The notes below the pieces were generated by a model. The model ran no database searches. It worked only from the letters and a program-made list of their open reading frames with translations, and had not been told where the DNA came from. 64,000 nt of DNA from Mesorhizobium sp. (lineage in GTDB: Bacteria > Pseudomonadota > Alphaproteobacteria > Rhizobiales > Rhizobiaceae), in NCBI RefSeq assembly GCF_024509055.1, contig NZ_JANINM010000538.1, forward strand, positions 1 to 64,000, given 5' to 3'. The number at the start of each line of letters is the position of its first letter. Positions within the stretch are counted from its first letter, which is position 1. Position numbers and translations under genes: made by a program. This document shows, one piece after another, positions 34,246-44,468 of the stretch.

Positions 34246-37200
34246 TTGGACGCAGCTGCTGGCGCGAGGCCCAGCACCTGGGCTACCAACGGGGATGGCA
34301 TATATCGACCCCGCGCTCGCTCACCAGCCGGCTTTCCCGGGGCGGCGACGAGAAGGCCCATCGTTACACCGTAATCTACGACCGCTTGCGCCGAAACTCC
34401 GAGCGAGGAAAGTTCCTCATCAAGCCCGATGTACTCCTCGATGTCTGCGAGCGACAGGGACGACGGGCCATGGAGGCGAGCCAGCATTGCCAGCGCCTTG
34501 CCGTAGCGGCCTGTCAGGCCGATCGCTTCAGCGTCTATCGGATCAGGCTGCACCCTCGCACTTCCCTTTTGTCCGCCAGCAAAAAGCTGCGACATGGGTT
34601 GGTTCCAGCCACCGTTCGAGGTTGCAGCAGCCTCGAAATGTGTCGAAAGCGAGACTACGTTGTCCTTGTTCACCATGTCAGTGAAGAACGCGGTCGACCA
34701 TGGCTCTAAAGGCACGACGTCGACATGCGATGTGAGAGCGGCCAACTGCCCGTCTCCGATCACTGAGGATGCGTGCTCGGGGCCGCCCACGAAAACGACA
34801 CGCACGTCGCCGCGCGCAACAGTCTTCACGTTGATTGCCGAGCGCACCCATTCGGCGGTCCAAGGTGCTGATGCCTGTACGATCGCAATCAGCTTGCGCC
34901 CCTGGGCGACCTTCTGGTCCCTCAGCGTCGCATCCAGTTCAGCCAACGATGAAACCGACAGCAGACGCACATCGTAGGATTCGCCGTCGGAGAAAGAGTC
35001 TGGCACGCTCTTTAGGGCCCAGGCCACCAATGGATAGTCGGCTAGTTTATTGCCGACAATAACGGTCGCGCGGGCCTTCGATAAAAGAACGTCACGCTCC
35101 TGCCCAAGCGTGAGGGGAGACGGGCGGCGCTCTGACAGCACGTTCTTCGCAGGCGCCAGGATGCGCCGGTGCGATTTCGGATCGAACCCGACCGGGGCGT
35201 CCCGGTGGGCAAATTCAAGGAGGGCAGTGTCGATCTCGTCGCGATTTCCCAGCAGCCGCACGACGGCCGTAGAGCGCAGAGTCCACCTATCGCCGCCGAC
35301 GCGGCGCACGATTCCCAAGCCTTCCATCTCATCCAGAAGGTCATCGAAAAGGGAGAACCTGTTTCGGTCATGGAAACCAGCCTCCCAGAAATAGATCGCC
35401 TGATCGCGGATCTCGTGAGTTGGGAAGCCCTCCTCGAGTCGTCCCTCTGCTTCGGCCTGAAACACCAGATTCGCAACGACATAGGCAATGAGGCGGTAGC
35501 GAAGGTCGATGCCGAGGGTGAACTCGAAAATCTTCTTGATCTCCGAGCGGGTGGCGAGGTCCTCCATGACCTCTGAGACGAGACCCGTGGGAACCTTGCG
35601 CATCGGCTTTTGGCTGGACTTCACGTGATCCATCACGGCTTGGAGCAACCGCTGGGCGTAAGTTTGAATGAGGACAGGGTAGTAGTTGGCATGGGACAGA
35701 ATGCGCCAGACGTCGGTCCGCTCCAATTCCAGTCCCAGCGCAGCGAAGGGCCGCAGAACAAGGTCCTCTGCGTCCTTCCGCTCTTCTCCGGTCAGAGACC
35801 CGATGCGCCGTGGGTTGGCGGAAATCTGCTTGAGCGGGGGGTTGCCCGTCTGGACGAGCCGCGTCACATCCGAAAGGCCCGCCAGCACGAACTTGAAGCG
35901 GCGGCGGGTGTCGGTCATTAACTGTTGGAGATCGCGAAATTCCCGGTAGCCTTGGGCGGCGTCGCTGACGACGAAGTGGTCGCATTCGTCAAGCAGCAGA
36001 AGGACTCGACGACGGTCGTCCTCATCGAGCCAATTGCGAATTGCCTCTCTGACACGCTTCGGCTCAGGCGTGGGTGAGGCCCCGAAGATGTCCGGAAGGG
36101 CCGTCGCTATTTCGGACCAGACGACTTTAGTAGCAGTATTGCCGCGTCCGATGTCCTGCGCGTCGACAAAGGCGACAAGCGTCCCCTTTTCGGGGGCGTT
36201 TCTGATCGTGACCAAATGCCTGAGAATGGCGGTCTTGCCCATGCGGCGGCCGCCATACACGATGTTGGAACCCTCGCTATCGAAAATCTGGGCGATGTCA
36301 TCTTCACGGCCAACGAACATCTCAGGCGGAACCGCGTCGCGGCCCCAGTCCTTGTAGGGTGCAACGTAGCTGTAAGGCTGGGCCAGTTCGATCAAGGTCA
36401 GCGCGCGTATAGACGGCTCGGCGAGGGCGTAGAACAAGGTCGCAGAGTCGACGAGTAGGACGCGCCGATGGGCCGCGATGTTGCGCAGGAGGAAATTCCT
36501 GCGCTGGTCCGGAGAAACCACGTCGTTCACGAAAAGGATCACGCCAAGCTTGCCCTGAGAGCAATGTTCGGAGATCACAGAATCCGGCGGCATGGTCTGG
36601 ACCACGACTAGCCGATACGTCCCCTCGGTACGGGAACCGAAATCCGGTAGAAGCAAGCTTTCTTGGTCAGTCGGAATCTTTACGCGGAAGTCTCCGACGA
36701 ATGTCCTGCGCTGGCCGCCAGCCGGGCCGGATAGATGCTTGATCTCGGCCGAGATGCCCAGCTTGTCGAGGAAAGAAGACAGGTGAGCGGAAAACGAAGT
36801 GTCGTGGAAGCGGCGGAAGAGATCGCGCCAGATGTCGGCGATATCTGCCGACTCCTCCCGACGGGCGTCTGTGAGCTGGCTGAACCGCATTCCGGCGAAA
36901 TCGGTGCCTCCTCGCAGGGCGCTAGCGACCTGCTGCGGAAGGTCGCGCCGGTGGTCGACAAGAGCGTGCAAGACCTCCGAGAACGCATCGAAACGCCAGT
37001 TTCGGCGGCGAGATTCAGAGAGACGGCCCGTCTTCTCCACCTCGTCGATGTGCTCCTCCGCAGTCAGAAGGTCGTCGGACTGGCATAGCTGGCGCAGGCG
37101 GTCGCGCAGCTGACGGTCTGCAGTGGCGGGGAGCCGGTCGATGCGCCCTTCAAGGCGGATGCGCGGCTCGTCAAGGAGAGCTTGGGCCTCAGCCTTAATG

Positions 37201-40200
37201 GCCTCGGTCTCGTCGATTGCGACACTGACGTCGTAGATGCCATCCGCCTCCTGTTCGGTACGGTCACCAGGGCCGACGATCGCTGGAACCTGCATGGCTT
37301 CGAGCTTGTCGATGCGGTCGAGCAGGGCGGTGGCCTCCTCGGCGTCGCTGCCTTGCCGCAGCGAACCGAAACGAATGACTCTTTCGACTATCCGCCTGAC
37401 CCGGTCGAAGTCGTCTTTCAGAGCCTCTTTCGCGTCCGCGACGCTGGTCTCGAACTCGCCGGCAAGGGCGGCGGTGAGTTCCTCGTCGATTCCGAAGAAA
37501 GAGGCTGCGTCCAGAAGCATCCTCGCGCCTACGTAGGAGTTGCGCTCCATGCGGGCACGAACGGCATCCTCGAAGGTCTCGTCGCGAGTCGCCGTATCGG
37601 TGGACAGGAGAGGCGGTTCAATCTCACACAGGATGTCGACGATGCGGCTAGGTTCGTATGGCGTGGGCAACCACGAGCGCCCGAATTCCAGCTCGGTTAT
37701 CAACGCCAACTCGGCATGACAGGACTGGTAGATGTCAGTGCCTGGCGCCACGGACATTCCAAGTTCGCCCGAAAGGATGGCTGCGAGTTTTCGCAAACGA
37801 GGACCGACATGACTAGCTGCTATGCTGACCCTGCCTAGATCGGAAGCTGCGGCATCAACCGCTGCGATCATGCCCTCGAGCGAACGAGCAATTTGCATAG
37901 CGAACTCGCGTCCCTTGGGCCGCTCTGCGTTTTTCGCCTGCTCGACCTCAGACGTGAGTTCAATGTAGTTGCTGGCGATATCGCGGAAGCTCTCGAAGAA
38001 GGCTACCAGACGATTTCGAGCGACTCCATCGAGACCCTGAATCCTGTTGTTTACGGCGCTCTCGATTTCTTCGAACAGCTGAAGGATGCGGCTGCGGTCT
38101 TTCACGCGATCGACGAAATTCCTCACCATCTCCGCGGTGCGCGTGTCGTCGAGGCCTTTCTGCAACTGGAGGCGCAGGCTCCCGACCAGGCTATCTCCCC
38201 GGTTCAGTTCATTGCGAATCTTGTTTCCGAGTTGAAAGTCGAACTTGATGGACTGAAAAGCCGCTGCTTTCTTGAGTAGCGCTGCGCGCGTGTCCGCGAG
38301 AGCCTTCGAGCAGTCAAGCTCGTTCTGCACATTCGCCAGCATCGCGCGCGAGAATGTCAGATTGGTATGCTGAATACGCTCGATGCTCTCGAACACTTCC
38401 TGCGCGTGCGTCCCCAGGTCGCCGGGCAGTGAGCCGAACGAACGAAGGAGTTCTGCTGCGCCAAGTGAGGGGAAAAAGATTCCGAGTTCCAATAGAAGCG
38501 GCATCAAGGTTATCAACCTAGCGGCGGCGCGCTCCGTGTGGGGATCGGAAGCGATTGTGTCGATCGAACGGAAACCCGCCTGGATCCAATCGTTCACAAG
38601 TTCGATATTGCTTTGAAGCGCCGTATGGTTGAGATGCCCAGAGAGCGCCGCGAGCTTCGCCTCATCCGAAGTTACACAAAAGCGGCGAGGAGAATTTCCT
38701 TCGTTTGAAGCCAGGGCCTTCTCGGAAGCCAAAGCCAGATTGTAGGCGAGGGAATAGCTGCCGGCCGTCATCAGCCGCTCCAGCGCCTCATCGATCCGAG
38801 TAGCCTCGAGATCTTCGAAATCGCCCGCGACGGACCCAAGACCGGACCCCATCCTGGCTAACGGCGCAGGGACTTGCTGTGGAGCCTTCTCCTCAATTGC
38901 TGCGACGGCGGACGCGAGTTCACTCAAGCTCAGTTGGTCGGATTCGTCGTCCTCGTCGAGTGTATCTTCGGCATCGCTGTCATCGGCTGCAGCGGCAAGT
39001 TCGTCATAGACCAGTGGTTCGGCATCGGCCGCAAGGGAAGTTTCCGGCTCCTCTGATGATGAAACGGAATCAACCGTGCCCAAACCTTTCGCCAGTGCTG
39101 TCAAGTCCACACCGGTTTCCGACAGGGGTGATTCTACGGCAACGCCTGAAACCATTGCTGTCTTTTCCGGCAATGGCGCTGCTTCCCGAGGGCTTGAGAC
39201 GCCGTCGTTCGGCCCCTCTGCTGCTGGGACAACCGAGCGAAGGGCTGCGGGGGGCGCGCCGGGATTCAACAGCGAGATAGCTTCGGAGAACGACCTTACC
39301 ACGGTTTCAAGGCTGAACTGGACATCTTGGATGCGCTGCTGCGCTGCCTCGTAGATGGACGCGCGTTCCAGAAGCTTCGCGGTCATTGCTTCGGCTTGCA
39401 GCTGGCCTGCTTCGCGCAGGGCGTCGTGGGCGGCCTCCGCGGCGGCCTCGCCGGCCCGCAAGTGCCCCTCGGCGACTCCCGCGTCTCGTGTGCGGATCCT
39501 TCCTTGAGGAGGGAGCGCCGGCATAGAAATCGACTCGCCAAGGTGTTCTGAGATGAGTGTGGCCTCGCGGCCAAGGGTTGCGGCTCGTTGGAGAAGGACA
39601 CTGTTCTCCACAAGCCGGGGAGTCCTTGCGGCAGCCTTAAGTGCTTGCGCTAGGAGCTCCCCTATGCGTTCTAAAGCGCCGTCAAGTTCCAGAAATGTAT
39701 TATCGTTCAAGGCGTTTCTGGTTTGGCGGGCTTCGTCTTCGATTCCTTTAAGAACTTCAGACAGCTGCAGCGGCGTAATATCCGTTTCAGGTTGAATTTT
39801 CCTCGGCGAAGAATCGAACCTGCCGTGATGTGTCATGGCTTCGATGACGACGCCTTCATTTTCCTCTCCGTCATTCCGTTCGTCCATGTCCCCCTCCAAA
39901 GTTTGCTCTGCGGGAAGGCTCGCCTCGCCTTCGTCGAAAGCGGCGAGGTATCCCGCAAATAGTTCGTCCTCCGCACGCTCGTCATTCGCAGCGAACCACA
40001 ACGTCGCCTTTCGCCGCGCGGAGACATACTTGGCTACCTCGTCAAACTCCTCGCCCGCCTGCGTCACTGCCTGCTCTAGGCCAAGGCTCGGATTGTCCAC
40101 CGCCCGGACTAGCGCGAATTCCGCGGCGTAGTTCCGGTATCCGCCGCGCGACAGAAAGGCGAAAACGGATGGCGCCTCGCTCGACAAGACCCAGTTCGCT

Positions 40201-43200
40201 GATAGCGAAGGAAGTGCGCCAGCGGGCCGGCTTTCCTCGATGGCCCGAAGAGTGCTTTCGATCTTTCGATAGAAGGGCCGGAAGAGACTCTCTTTGTCCT
40301 TCAGGTCAATCGCCGCAAGCACCGGCTCAGGTACCGAGAAAAGCCGTGCGACGCACGCGGTGATTGCTTCCGTCGATGGCTTGTCATCAGGCCATGCTCC
40401 GGGGTCAGAAAGTGCCTGGCGAATCAAGGAGCGATGGGCGTGAAGGTGGCTGCGAAACGCGCCGCTTAAAGAGATCTTGTCCCGGAGCCAACCAGCGTCC
40501 ACGCCAGGCGCGGGCGCTTTCGGGATGTGCGGTAGGTCGATTACCTCCTCGACGTCAGTCATATCGGCTCGACCGAGCTTTCTCAGGTCCTTCTTCGAGC
40601 CTTCGCGCTTCGCATAGTCGTCAATCCGGGCTCGGACCTCTTCGGCGCGGGCCTGACAGGCTGCGGCACGCGCGCAGAACGCCGCGACGTCTGCGTACTC
40701 GCTGCCGAATTCGTCGAGCAGCTTTGCCGCGGTTTCGGCAAAGGTTGAGGAATGCTTCGGCATGAAAAGTGACTCAAGCGCCAGGTAATGACGCATTGAA
40801 TTTCCATGCCCCGCTAGGTGCAGAGACCGTCCGATCTGGAGCGGGGAATGGGCTAGGGTGTAGGGAAGACTCTCCGCCGCGTCGAACTTCCTGACCGATC
40901 GAACATCCCTGAAAAGCTGATCGTAGACCGGGTTAAAGATCCAGCGCTTCGAGTTGCGGCCCATCGTGCGCGGGATGAACTTCCAGAGGAACCCGATCCC
41001 GTCAGCCAAGTGCATCAATCCGAGCATGAAGTGCGCGAAGGACGTTTCGGATTTGGGATCGAACTCCGGCAGGAAGCGACACAGCGGCAAATGGCTTTTG
41101 CCCACTGCGTCCTTCACCTGCTGCCGAGTCCTTGGCGCGGCGTGCGCTGATACCAGGGGTAGGAGCCATGCCTCGCTCATGAACGAAGGCAGCGGGCCAA
41201 CCCAACACATCTCAAGCAATTCCTCGAGGAGAGTGTCCCCGGCGGCCAAATTCCGTATTTCCGCTGGGATTGCGAGCGAAGGTGCGAGCGCGATGCCCTT
41301 CCTGGCGATTGTGGGCAGGGCGGTTCCGCTAGCTGGGACTGGCCTCGAAGAGATGTCTGCCGCTCTGTCCAACGACAACGGTGCGACTGCTTTGGAAAGG
41401 ATGAACAGGGGATTGGAGGCGCGGATAGCCTCCGATTCAAGCGCGTGAACAGCACTTCGCACTGGCGAGGCTATTTCGTCTGCATCAAGGGTAGACGGTT
41501 TGCTTCTGTTAGTTGACGGTGACGACGACGCGTCATGGTTGGCTGGCTTAGCCGATTCCTCATCGTCTTCTTCCGATGGTTGCGAGACGGGCGTCGGTTC
41601 GTCGGATGAATCCTCTTCGACGGGCTCGGCCGCATCCACGGCTTCGTCCTCGTCCTCCTGCTCGTCGAGGATATAGGCTGGGATGTACTCTGCTACCTTG
41701 CGCGTCTGGAATAGCGGTGCGGGCATCTTCACCGGCGAGCGCGTGTGGCCGAAACCCGTCCGCAGGCCGTGGCAGAGCGCAGCGATCCTGTCAGGGTCGT
41801 CGCTAGGCAGGCAATGCGCGACAAGGATGCCGATGGTACCCGGAAGCTTGTACGGTTCTTCGGTCAGGTCGCGGACTGCTGGCGAGTAGAGTTTCTCATC
41901 TGATAGGGAAGTGGGAAGGTCGTCTGCAGCCACTAGCTTGAACTGCGGTGGGGTGCGGTACACCGATAGCCCCTTGGCAATCTTTTGCTGCCCGTCATGG
42001 TCGCCTGATGAGACATAGTTTGGCGCCGTTCCAGGAAGACGAACCAACCGGCCAGCCTCTGTCAAAGTCGGCGTAGACTGCACGACGCTTTCGATCTCAC
42101 TCCCTGTCGTTTGGTCAATCTGGACGAATGTTCGGGATTTCCGCGTAACCACATTCGGCTCGATCATGTCCTGGACCCGTACGATTCGGGCGCCAGGCCA
42201 GTCGACTGCTGGGTCGAGGGGGCGCCCCCGAAGCGTGTAGGGTCCTCCCCATCCCTTGTTTGAAATCAAGCGCCACAGGTTTCGAGCGTGCGTCCCATCG
42301 AACAGGACGAGGGGGTTCTCTCCCCGCTCGCAGGCATTGCCGACGACTTCTTCGACGAACTCCTGAAAGTCTTGCATGGCAGTCTCGCCGCTGCCGACGC
42401 TTGCTCCGTCCCAGGCGGCGACGGCCTTGAGGAGGTCATAGAATGGGAGAGGACCAGCGAAATCGAGCGTTCCATCTTTCGGGCGCGCCGCGGTGGCGGA
42501 TGTTCGCCCGCTCGCGACATCGATGCTGACGGACAGGAAGAAGGAGGCTGCCGAGCGGCTGAACGTTCGATTCTGCGAGACCACAGAGATGCCGATGATT
42601 GAGCGAGGCCGCGCCGCCGCTTCAGGAAAAGCCTCGGAAACGTTCCGTGCGACTGGGGAGACGAGACCGGAATGGCCGAACATCAGATCGAGGACCGCAG
42701 CTTGAATCCGGAAGAACCACTCGTCAGCTTTCGCTCCGCGCGCGTCGAGGTATTGGACGTTGCTGTCGCCGTAGCGCGCGAGAGCGATGCGCCCGGCTAT
42801 CTTGTTCACCGGGTCGTCTCGAAAGCGGGACGCGTGGACCAGGATGCGACAGGGACCGTGCTCCTTAAGAAGATGCTCAGCAAAAGGCCTCCAGATGCTC
42901 ACGCGGTTCTCGTAGCGTTCTCTGGCCGGACGACCCGCGGCGGCCAGGGAGTTCCTCGAGCCATGCACGCCTTGGGGGAGCAGCCGATGTTCAATGTGCA
43001 TGCGCCCGTCGAAAAGCGTTCCGATAACATCCGCGATCGCCGCTCCCTCTCTCGCGTCCGCGGAAAGCACGACGATCGTTGGCACCTCCGTGCCGAATGT
43101 CTGGCGAAGGCGTTCCGTGTTGGAAGCCCGGAGTTCGTCGAAGCGACGCGCTTCATCGTCCGCCTTGGGCGATATGCTCACGCCTCGCGGCAACGCCCCG

Positions 43201-44468
43201 CCGTGGAGCATCTCCCAGGCATCCGCGATGGCTTCGTCGTCGATCTCGTTATGGCCCAGAGCTCGGGCGACATCGCTAAGGATGTTGGCGGCCTTGAGGG
43301 CCGGAATATCCTCGCTCGTACGCGCCACGCGTTTGGCCGCCGGAACCGAAATTCCCGTAAGCGGCTCAAGGATACCGGACATCGCTCTAGCGACCGCGTC
43401 ATGGCAATCTAGCCAGTCAAGCTCGGTGGCGCCAGTTGCTACTGATGGAGCGGGTTTGTAGGCCGGGGCATATGGTATGCCGACGAATGCGCCGTCTCGC
43501 GGCCCTATAGACACCAGCGAGGCGAACCCCTCGCCTGGGTCGATCCCCGCCCTCAGCGCGGAGAGCGCATATGCCGGATCCTCAGGGTTTTGCACGGTAC
43601 CGCGGTGGACGGGAACGTCAAAGGAGATTGCCCTGCGTTCGTCGATCCCGAATACTGCAGCGGAGATTCTCCGCTGACGGGGCATGAGGTTGGTCGGAAT
43701 TTCTGGGCACCAGCGCATCCGCGAGACCTCGATGCGGACGAATGGTTGCGGGAGCCCTGGCGAAGTCTCGACCGCGAGACGGGCGCGCATCGACCACGAA
43801 CCGCTAGGGACACGGCGTGGGAAGGTGATGAACGATATCGCGTTGTCACGGGCGTGGGAGCGCACCAGAGCGCGGACCGGCCCCATGCCAGCAAAGAGCT
43901 CCGTCCCGGCAATCCGGCGGAATGCAGCTGCGTGGATGGCATCACGAATGTCAGGGAACCCATTTGCAAGCGGATCGGGAGCGATGAGGTCAACTATTTT
44001 CCGTTCAGCGCGCGCGATGCTGCCGCCGAGTGCAAGGCTTGTTACCTCGGACACAAGCCCCGACTGAATCCCACGCGCCTGAGCCCAAGGCCCGAGCACG
44101 TTCGTCGCCCAGCTGCGTACCGCGAGGTTTGCGGCGCGGACGCATGCCTCTTCCCCTCCAGCGCATTCCGCGAACGGCGGCCTTCCGGTCTCGCGCTCAG
44201 CCTGACCGATGAGGGCGAGGTCGGAGGCGACGTACAGGGGGTCGGGCAGCCCAGCCGAAAGAAGCGCCCGCAAGGTTGAATAGGGCAGGCGATTGCCGGG
44301 GTCGGTCGCCCTGGCAGCAGCCGAGATCGCCAGGAAAGCGTCGGCGGCTTGGGGCGTCCAACTGACGCGAACGCATTCAATAGGCTCGGTCGCGCCAGGG
44401 ACTACTGAAAGGCCCAGCACCTGGATGCTTTCGCTCTCTGAACCGGGCTTCCTCCTGAAGAACATCAC
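34242..44468 (-). CDS. Giant pPIWI-RE protein fused to an AAA+/STAND-like ATPase (3408 residues)
   Basis: One uninterrupted frame of 10.2 kb. Residues 1-933 read as a prokaryotic PIWI-RE protein: an RNase H-like core from about 620 (PRSIIGISVVSQNRTFSRSA), NPLVLFDGTHARNLWRLISN near 718-737, YSPAVRDLTE (R866, E870) and the family-type end GTIGILVAHCL with RIAALCHGLRTGF. An acidic linker (934-1000) leads to an unrecognised helical region (1000-1510), a helical/coiled-coil stretch (1560-1740), a second acidic linker (1800-1890) and more helices (1890-2520). A Rossmann-like module (about 2590-2690) precedes an ATPase: FVGRE 2718-2722, Walker A YGGRRMGKT 2738-2746, Walker B LLLLDECD with D2827/E2828. 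Two winged-helix-like segments (about 3010-3075, 3310-3395) flank another Rossmann-like part. GTG 44468 or ATG 44465 overlaps the helicase stop. Confidence 0.8.
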   Translation of the reverse strand: MMFFRRKPGSESESIQVLGLSVVPGATEPIECVRVSWTPQAADAFLAISAAARATDPGNRLPYSTLRALLSAGLPDPLYVASDLALIGQAERETGRPPFAECAGGEEACVRAANLAVRSWATNVLGPWAQARGIQSGLVSEVTSLALGGSIARAERKIVDLIAPDPLANGFPDIRDAIHAAAFRRIAGTELFAGMGPVRALVRSHARDNAISFITFPRRVPSGSWSMRARLAVETSPGLPQPFVRIEVSRMRWCPEIPTNLMPRQRRISAAVFGIDERRAISFDVPVHRGTVQNPEDPAYALSALRAGIDPGEGFASLVSIGPRDGAFVGIPYAPAYKPAPSVATGATELDWLDCHDAVARAMSGILEPLTGISVPAAKRVARTSEDIPALKAANILSDVARALGHNEIDDEAIADAWEMLHGGALPRGVSISPKADDEARRFDELRASNTERLRQTFGTEVPTIVVLSADAREGAAIADVIGTLFDGRMHIEHRLLPQGVHGSRNSLAAAGRPARERYENRVSIWRPFAEHLLKEHGPCRILVHASRFRDDPVNKIAGRIALARYGDSNVQYLDARGAKADEWFFRIQAAVLDLMFGHSGLVSPVARNVSEAFPEAAARPRSIIGISVVSQNRTFSRSAASFFLSVSIDVASGRTSATAARPKDGTLDFAGPLPFYDLLKAVAAWDGASVGSGETAMQDFQEFVEEVVGNACERGENPLVLFDGTHARNLWRLISNKGWGGPYTLRGRPLDPAVDWPGARIVRVQDMIEPNVVTRKSRTFVQIDQTTGSEIESVVQSTPTLTEAGRLVRLPGTAPNYVSSGDHDGQQKIAKGLSVYRTPPQFKLVAADDLPTSLSDEKLYSPAVRDLTEEPYKLPGTIGILVAHCLPSDDPDRIAALCHGLRTGFGHTRSPVKMPAPLFQTRKVAEYIPAYILDEQEDEDEAVDAAEPVEEDSSDEPTPVSQPSEEDDEESAKPANHDASSSPSTNRSKPSTLDADEIASPVRSAVHALESEAIRASNPLFILSKAVAPLSLDRAADISSRPVPASGTALPTIARKGIALAPSLAIPAEIRNLAAGDTLLEELLEMCWVGPLPSFMSEAWLLPLVSAHAAPRTRQQVKDAVGKSHLPLCRFLPEFDPKSETSFAHFMLGLMHLADGIGFLWKFIPRTMGRNSKRWIFNPVYDQLFRDVRSVRKFDAAESLPYTLAHSPLQIGRSLHLAGHGNSMRHYLALESLFMPKHSSTFAETAAKLLDEFGSEYADVAAFCARAAACQARAEEVRARIDDYAKREGSKKDLRKLGRADMTDVEEVIDLPHIPKAPAPGVDAGWLRDKISLSGAFRSHLHAHRSLIRQALSDPGAWPDDKPSTEAITACVARLFSVPEPVLAAIDLKDKESLFRPFYRKIESTLRAIEESRPAGALPSLSANWVLSSEAPSVFAFLSRGGYRNYAAEFALVRAVDNPSLGLEQAVTQAGEEFDEVAKYVSARRKATLWFAANDERAEDELFAGYLAAFDEGEASLPAEQTLEGDMDERNDGEENEGVVIEAMTHHGRFDSSPRKIQPETDITPLQLSEVLKGIEDEARQTRNALNDNTFLELDGALERIGELLAQALKAAARTPRLVENSVLLQRAATLGREATLISEHLGESISMPALPPQGRIRTRDAGVAEGHLRAGEAAAEAAHDALREAGQLQAEAMTAKLLERASIYEAAQQRIQDVQFSLETVVRSFSEAISLLNPGAPPAALRSVVPAAEGPNDGVSSPREAAPLPEKTAMVSGVAVESPLSETGVDLTALAKGLGTVDSVSSSEEPETSLAADAEPLVYDELAAAADDSDAEDTLDEDDESDQLSLSELASAVAAIEEKAPQQVPAPLARMGSGLGSVAGDFEDLEATRIDEALERLMTAGSYSLAYNLALASEKALASNEGNSPRRFCVTSDEAKLAALSGHLNHTALQSNIELVNDWIQAGFRSIDTIASDPHTERAAARLITLMPLLLELGIFFPSLGAAELLRSFGSLPGDLGTHAQEVFESIERIQHTNLTFSRAMLANVQNELDCSKALADTRAALLKKAAAFQSIKFDFQLGNKIRNELNRGDSLVGSLRLQLQKGLDDTRTAEMVRNFVDRVKDRSRILQLFEEIESAVNNRIQGLDGVARNRLVAFFESFRDIASNYIELTSEVEQAKNAERPKGREFAMQIARSLEGMIAAVDAAASDLGRVSIAASHVGPRLRKLAAILSGELGMSVAPGTDIYQSCHAELALITELEFGRSWLPTPYEPSRIVDILCEIEPPLLSTDTATRDETFEDAVRARMERNSYVGARMLLDAASFFGIDEELTAALAGEFETSVADAKEALKDDFDRVRRIVERVIRFGSLRQGSDAEEATALLDRIDKLEAMQVPAIVGPGDRTEQEADGIYDVSVAIDETEAIKAEAQALLDEPRIRLEGRIDRLPATADRQLRDRLRQLCQSDDLLTAEEHIDEVEKTGRLSESRRRNWRFDAFSEVLHALVDHRRDLPQQVASALRGGTDFAGMRFSQLTDARREESADIADIWRDLFRRFHDTSFSAHLSSFLDKLGISAEIKHLSGPAGGQRRTFVGDFRVKIPTDQESLLLPDFGSRTEGTYRLVVVQTMPPDSVISEHCSQGKLGVILFVNDVVSPDQRRNFLLRNIAAHRRVLLVDSATLFYALAEPSIRALTLIELAQPYSYVAPYKDWGRDAVPPEMFVGREDDIAQIFDSEGSNIVYGGRRMGKTAILRHLVTIRNAPEKGTLVAFVDAQDIGRGNTATKVVWSEIATALPDIFGASPTPEPKRVREAIRNWLDEDDRRRVLLLLDECDHFVVSDAAQGYREFRDLQQLMTDTRRRFKFVLAGLSDVTRLVQTGNPPLKQISANPRRIGSLTGEERKDAEDLVLRPFAALGLELERTDVWRILSHANYYPVLIQTYAQRLLQAVMDHVKSSQKPMRKVPTGLVSEVMEDLATRSEIKKIFEFTLGIDLRYRLIAYVVANLVFQAEAEGRLEEGFPTHEIRDQAIYFWEAGFHDRNRFSLFDDLLDEMEGLGIVRRVGGDRWTLRSTAVVRLLGNRDEIDTALLEFAHRDAPVGFDPKSHRRILAPAKNVLSERRPSPLTLGQERDVLLSKARATVIVGNKLADYPLVAWALKSVPDSFSDGESYDVRLLSVSSLAELDATLRDQKVAQGRKLIAIVQASAPWTAEWVRSAINVKTVARGDVRVVFVGGPEHASSVIGDGQLAALTSHVDVVPLEPWSTAFFTDMVNKDNVVSLSTHFEAAATSNGGWNQPMSQLFAGGQKGSARVQPDPIDAEAIGLTGRYGKALAMLARLHGPSSLSLADIEEYIGLDEELSSLGVSAQAVVDYGVTMGLLVAAPGKPAGERARGRYMPSPLVAQVLGLAPAAASK

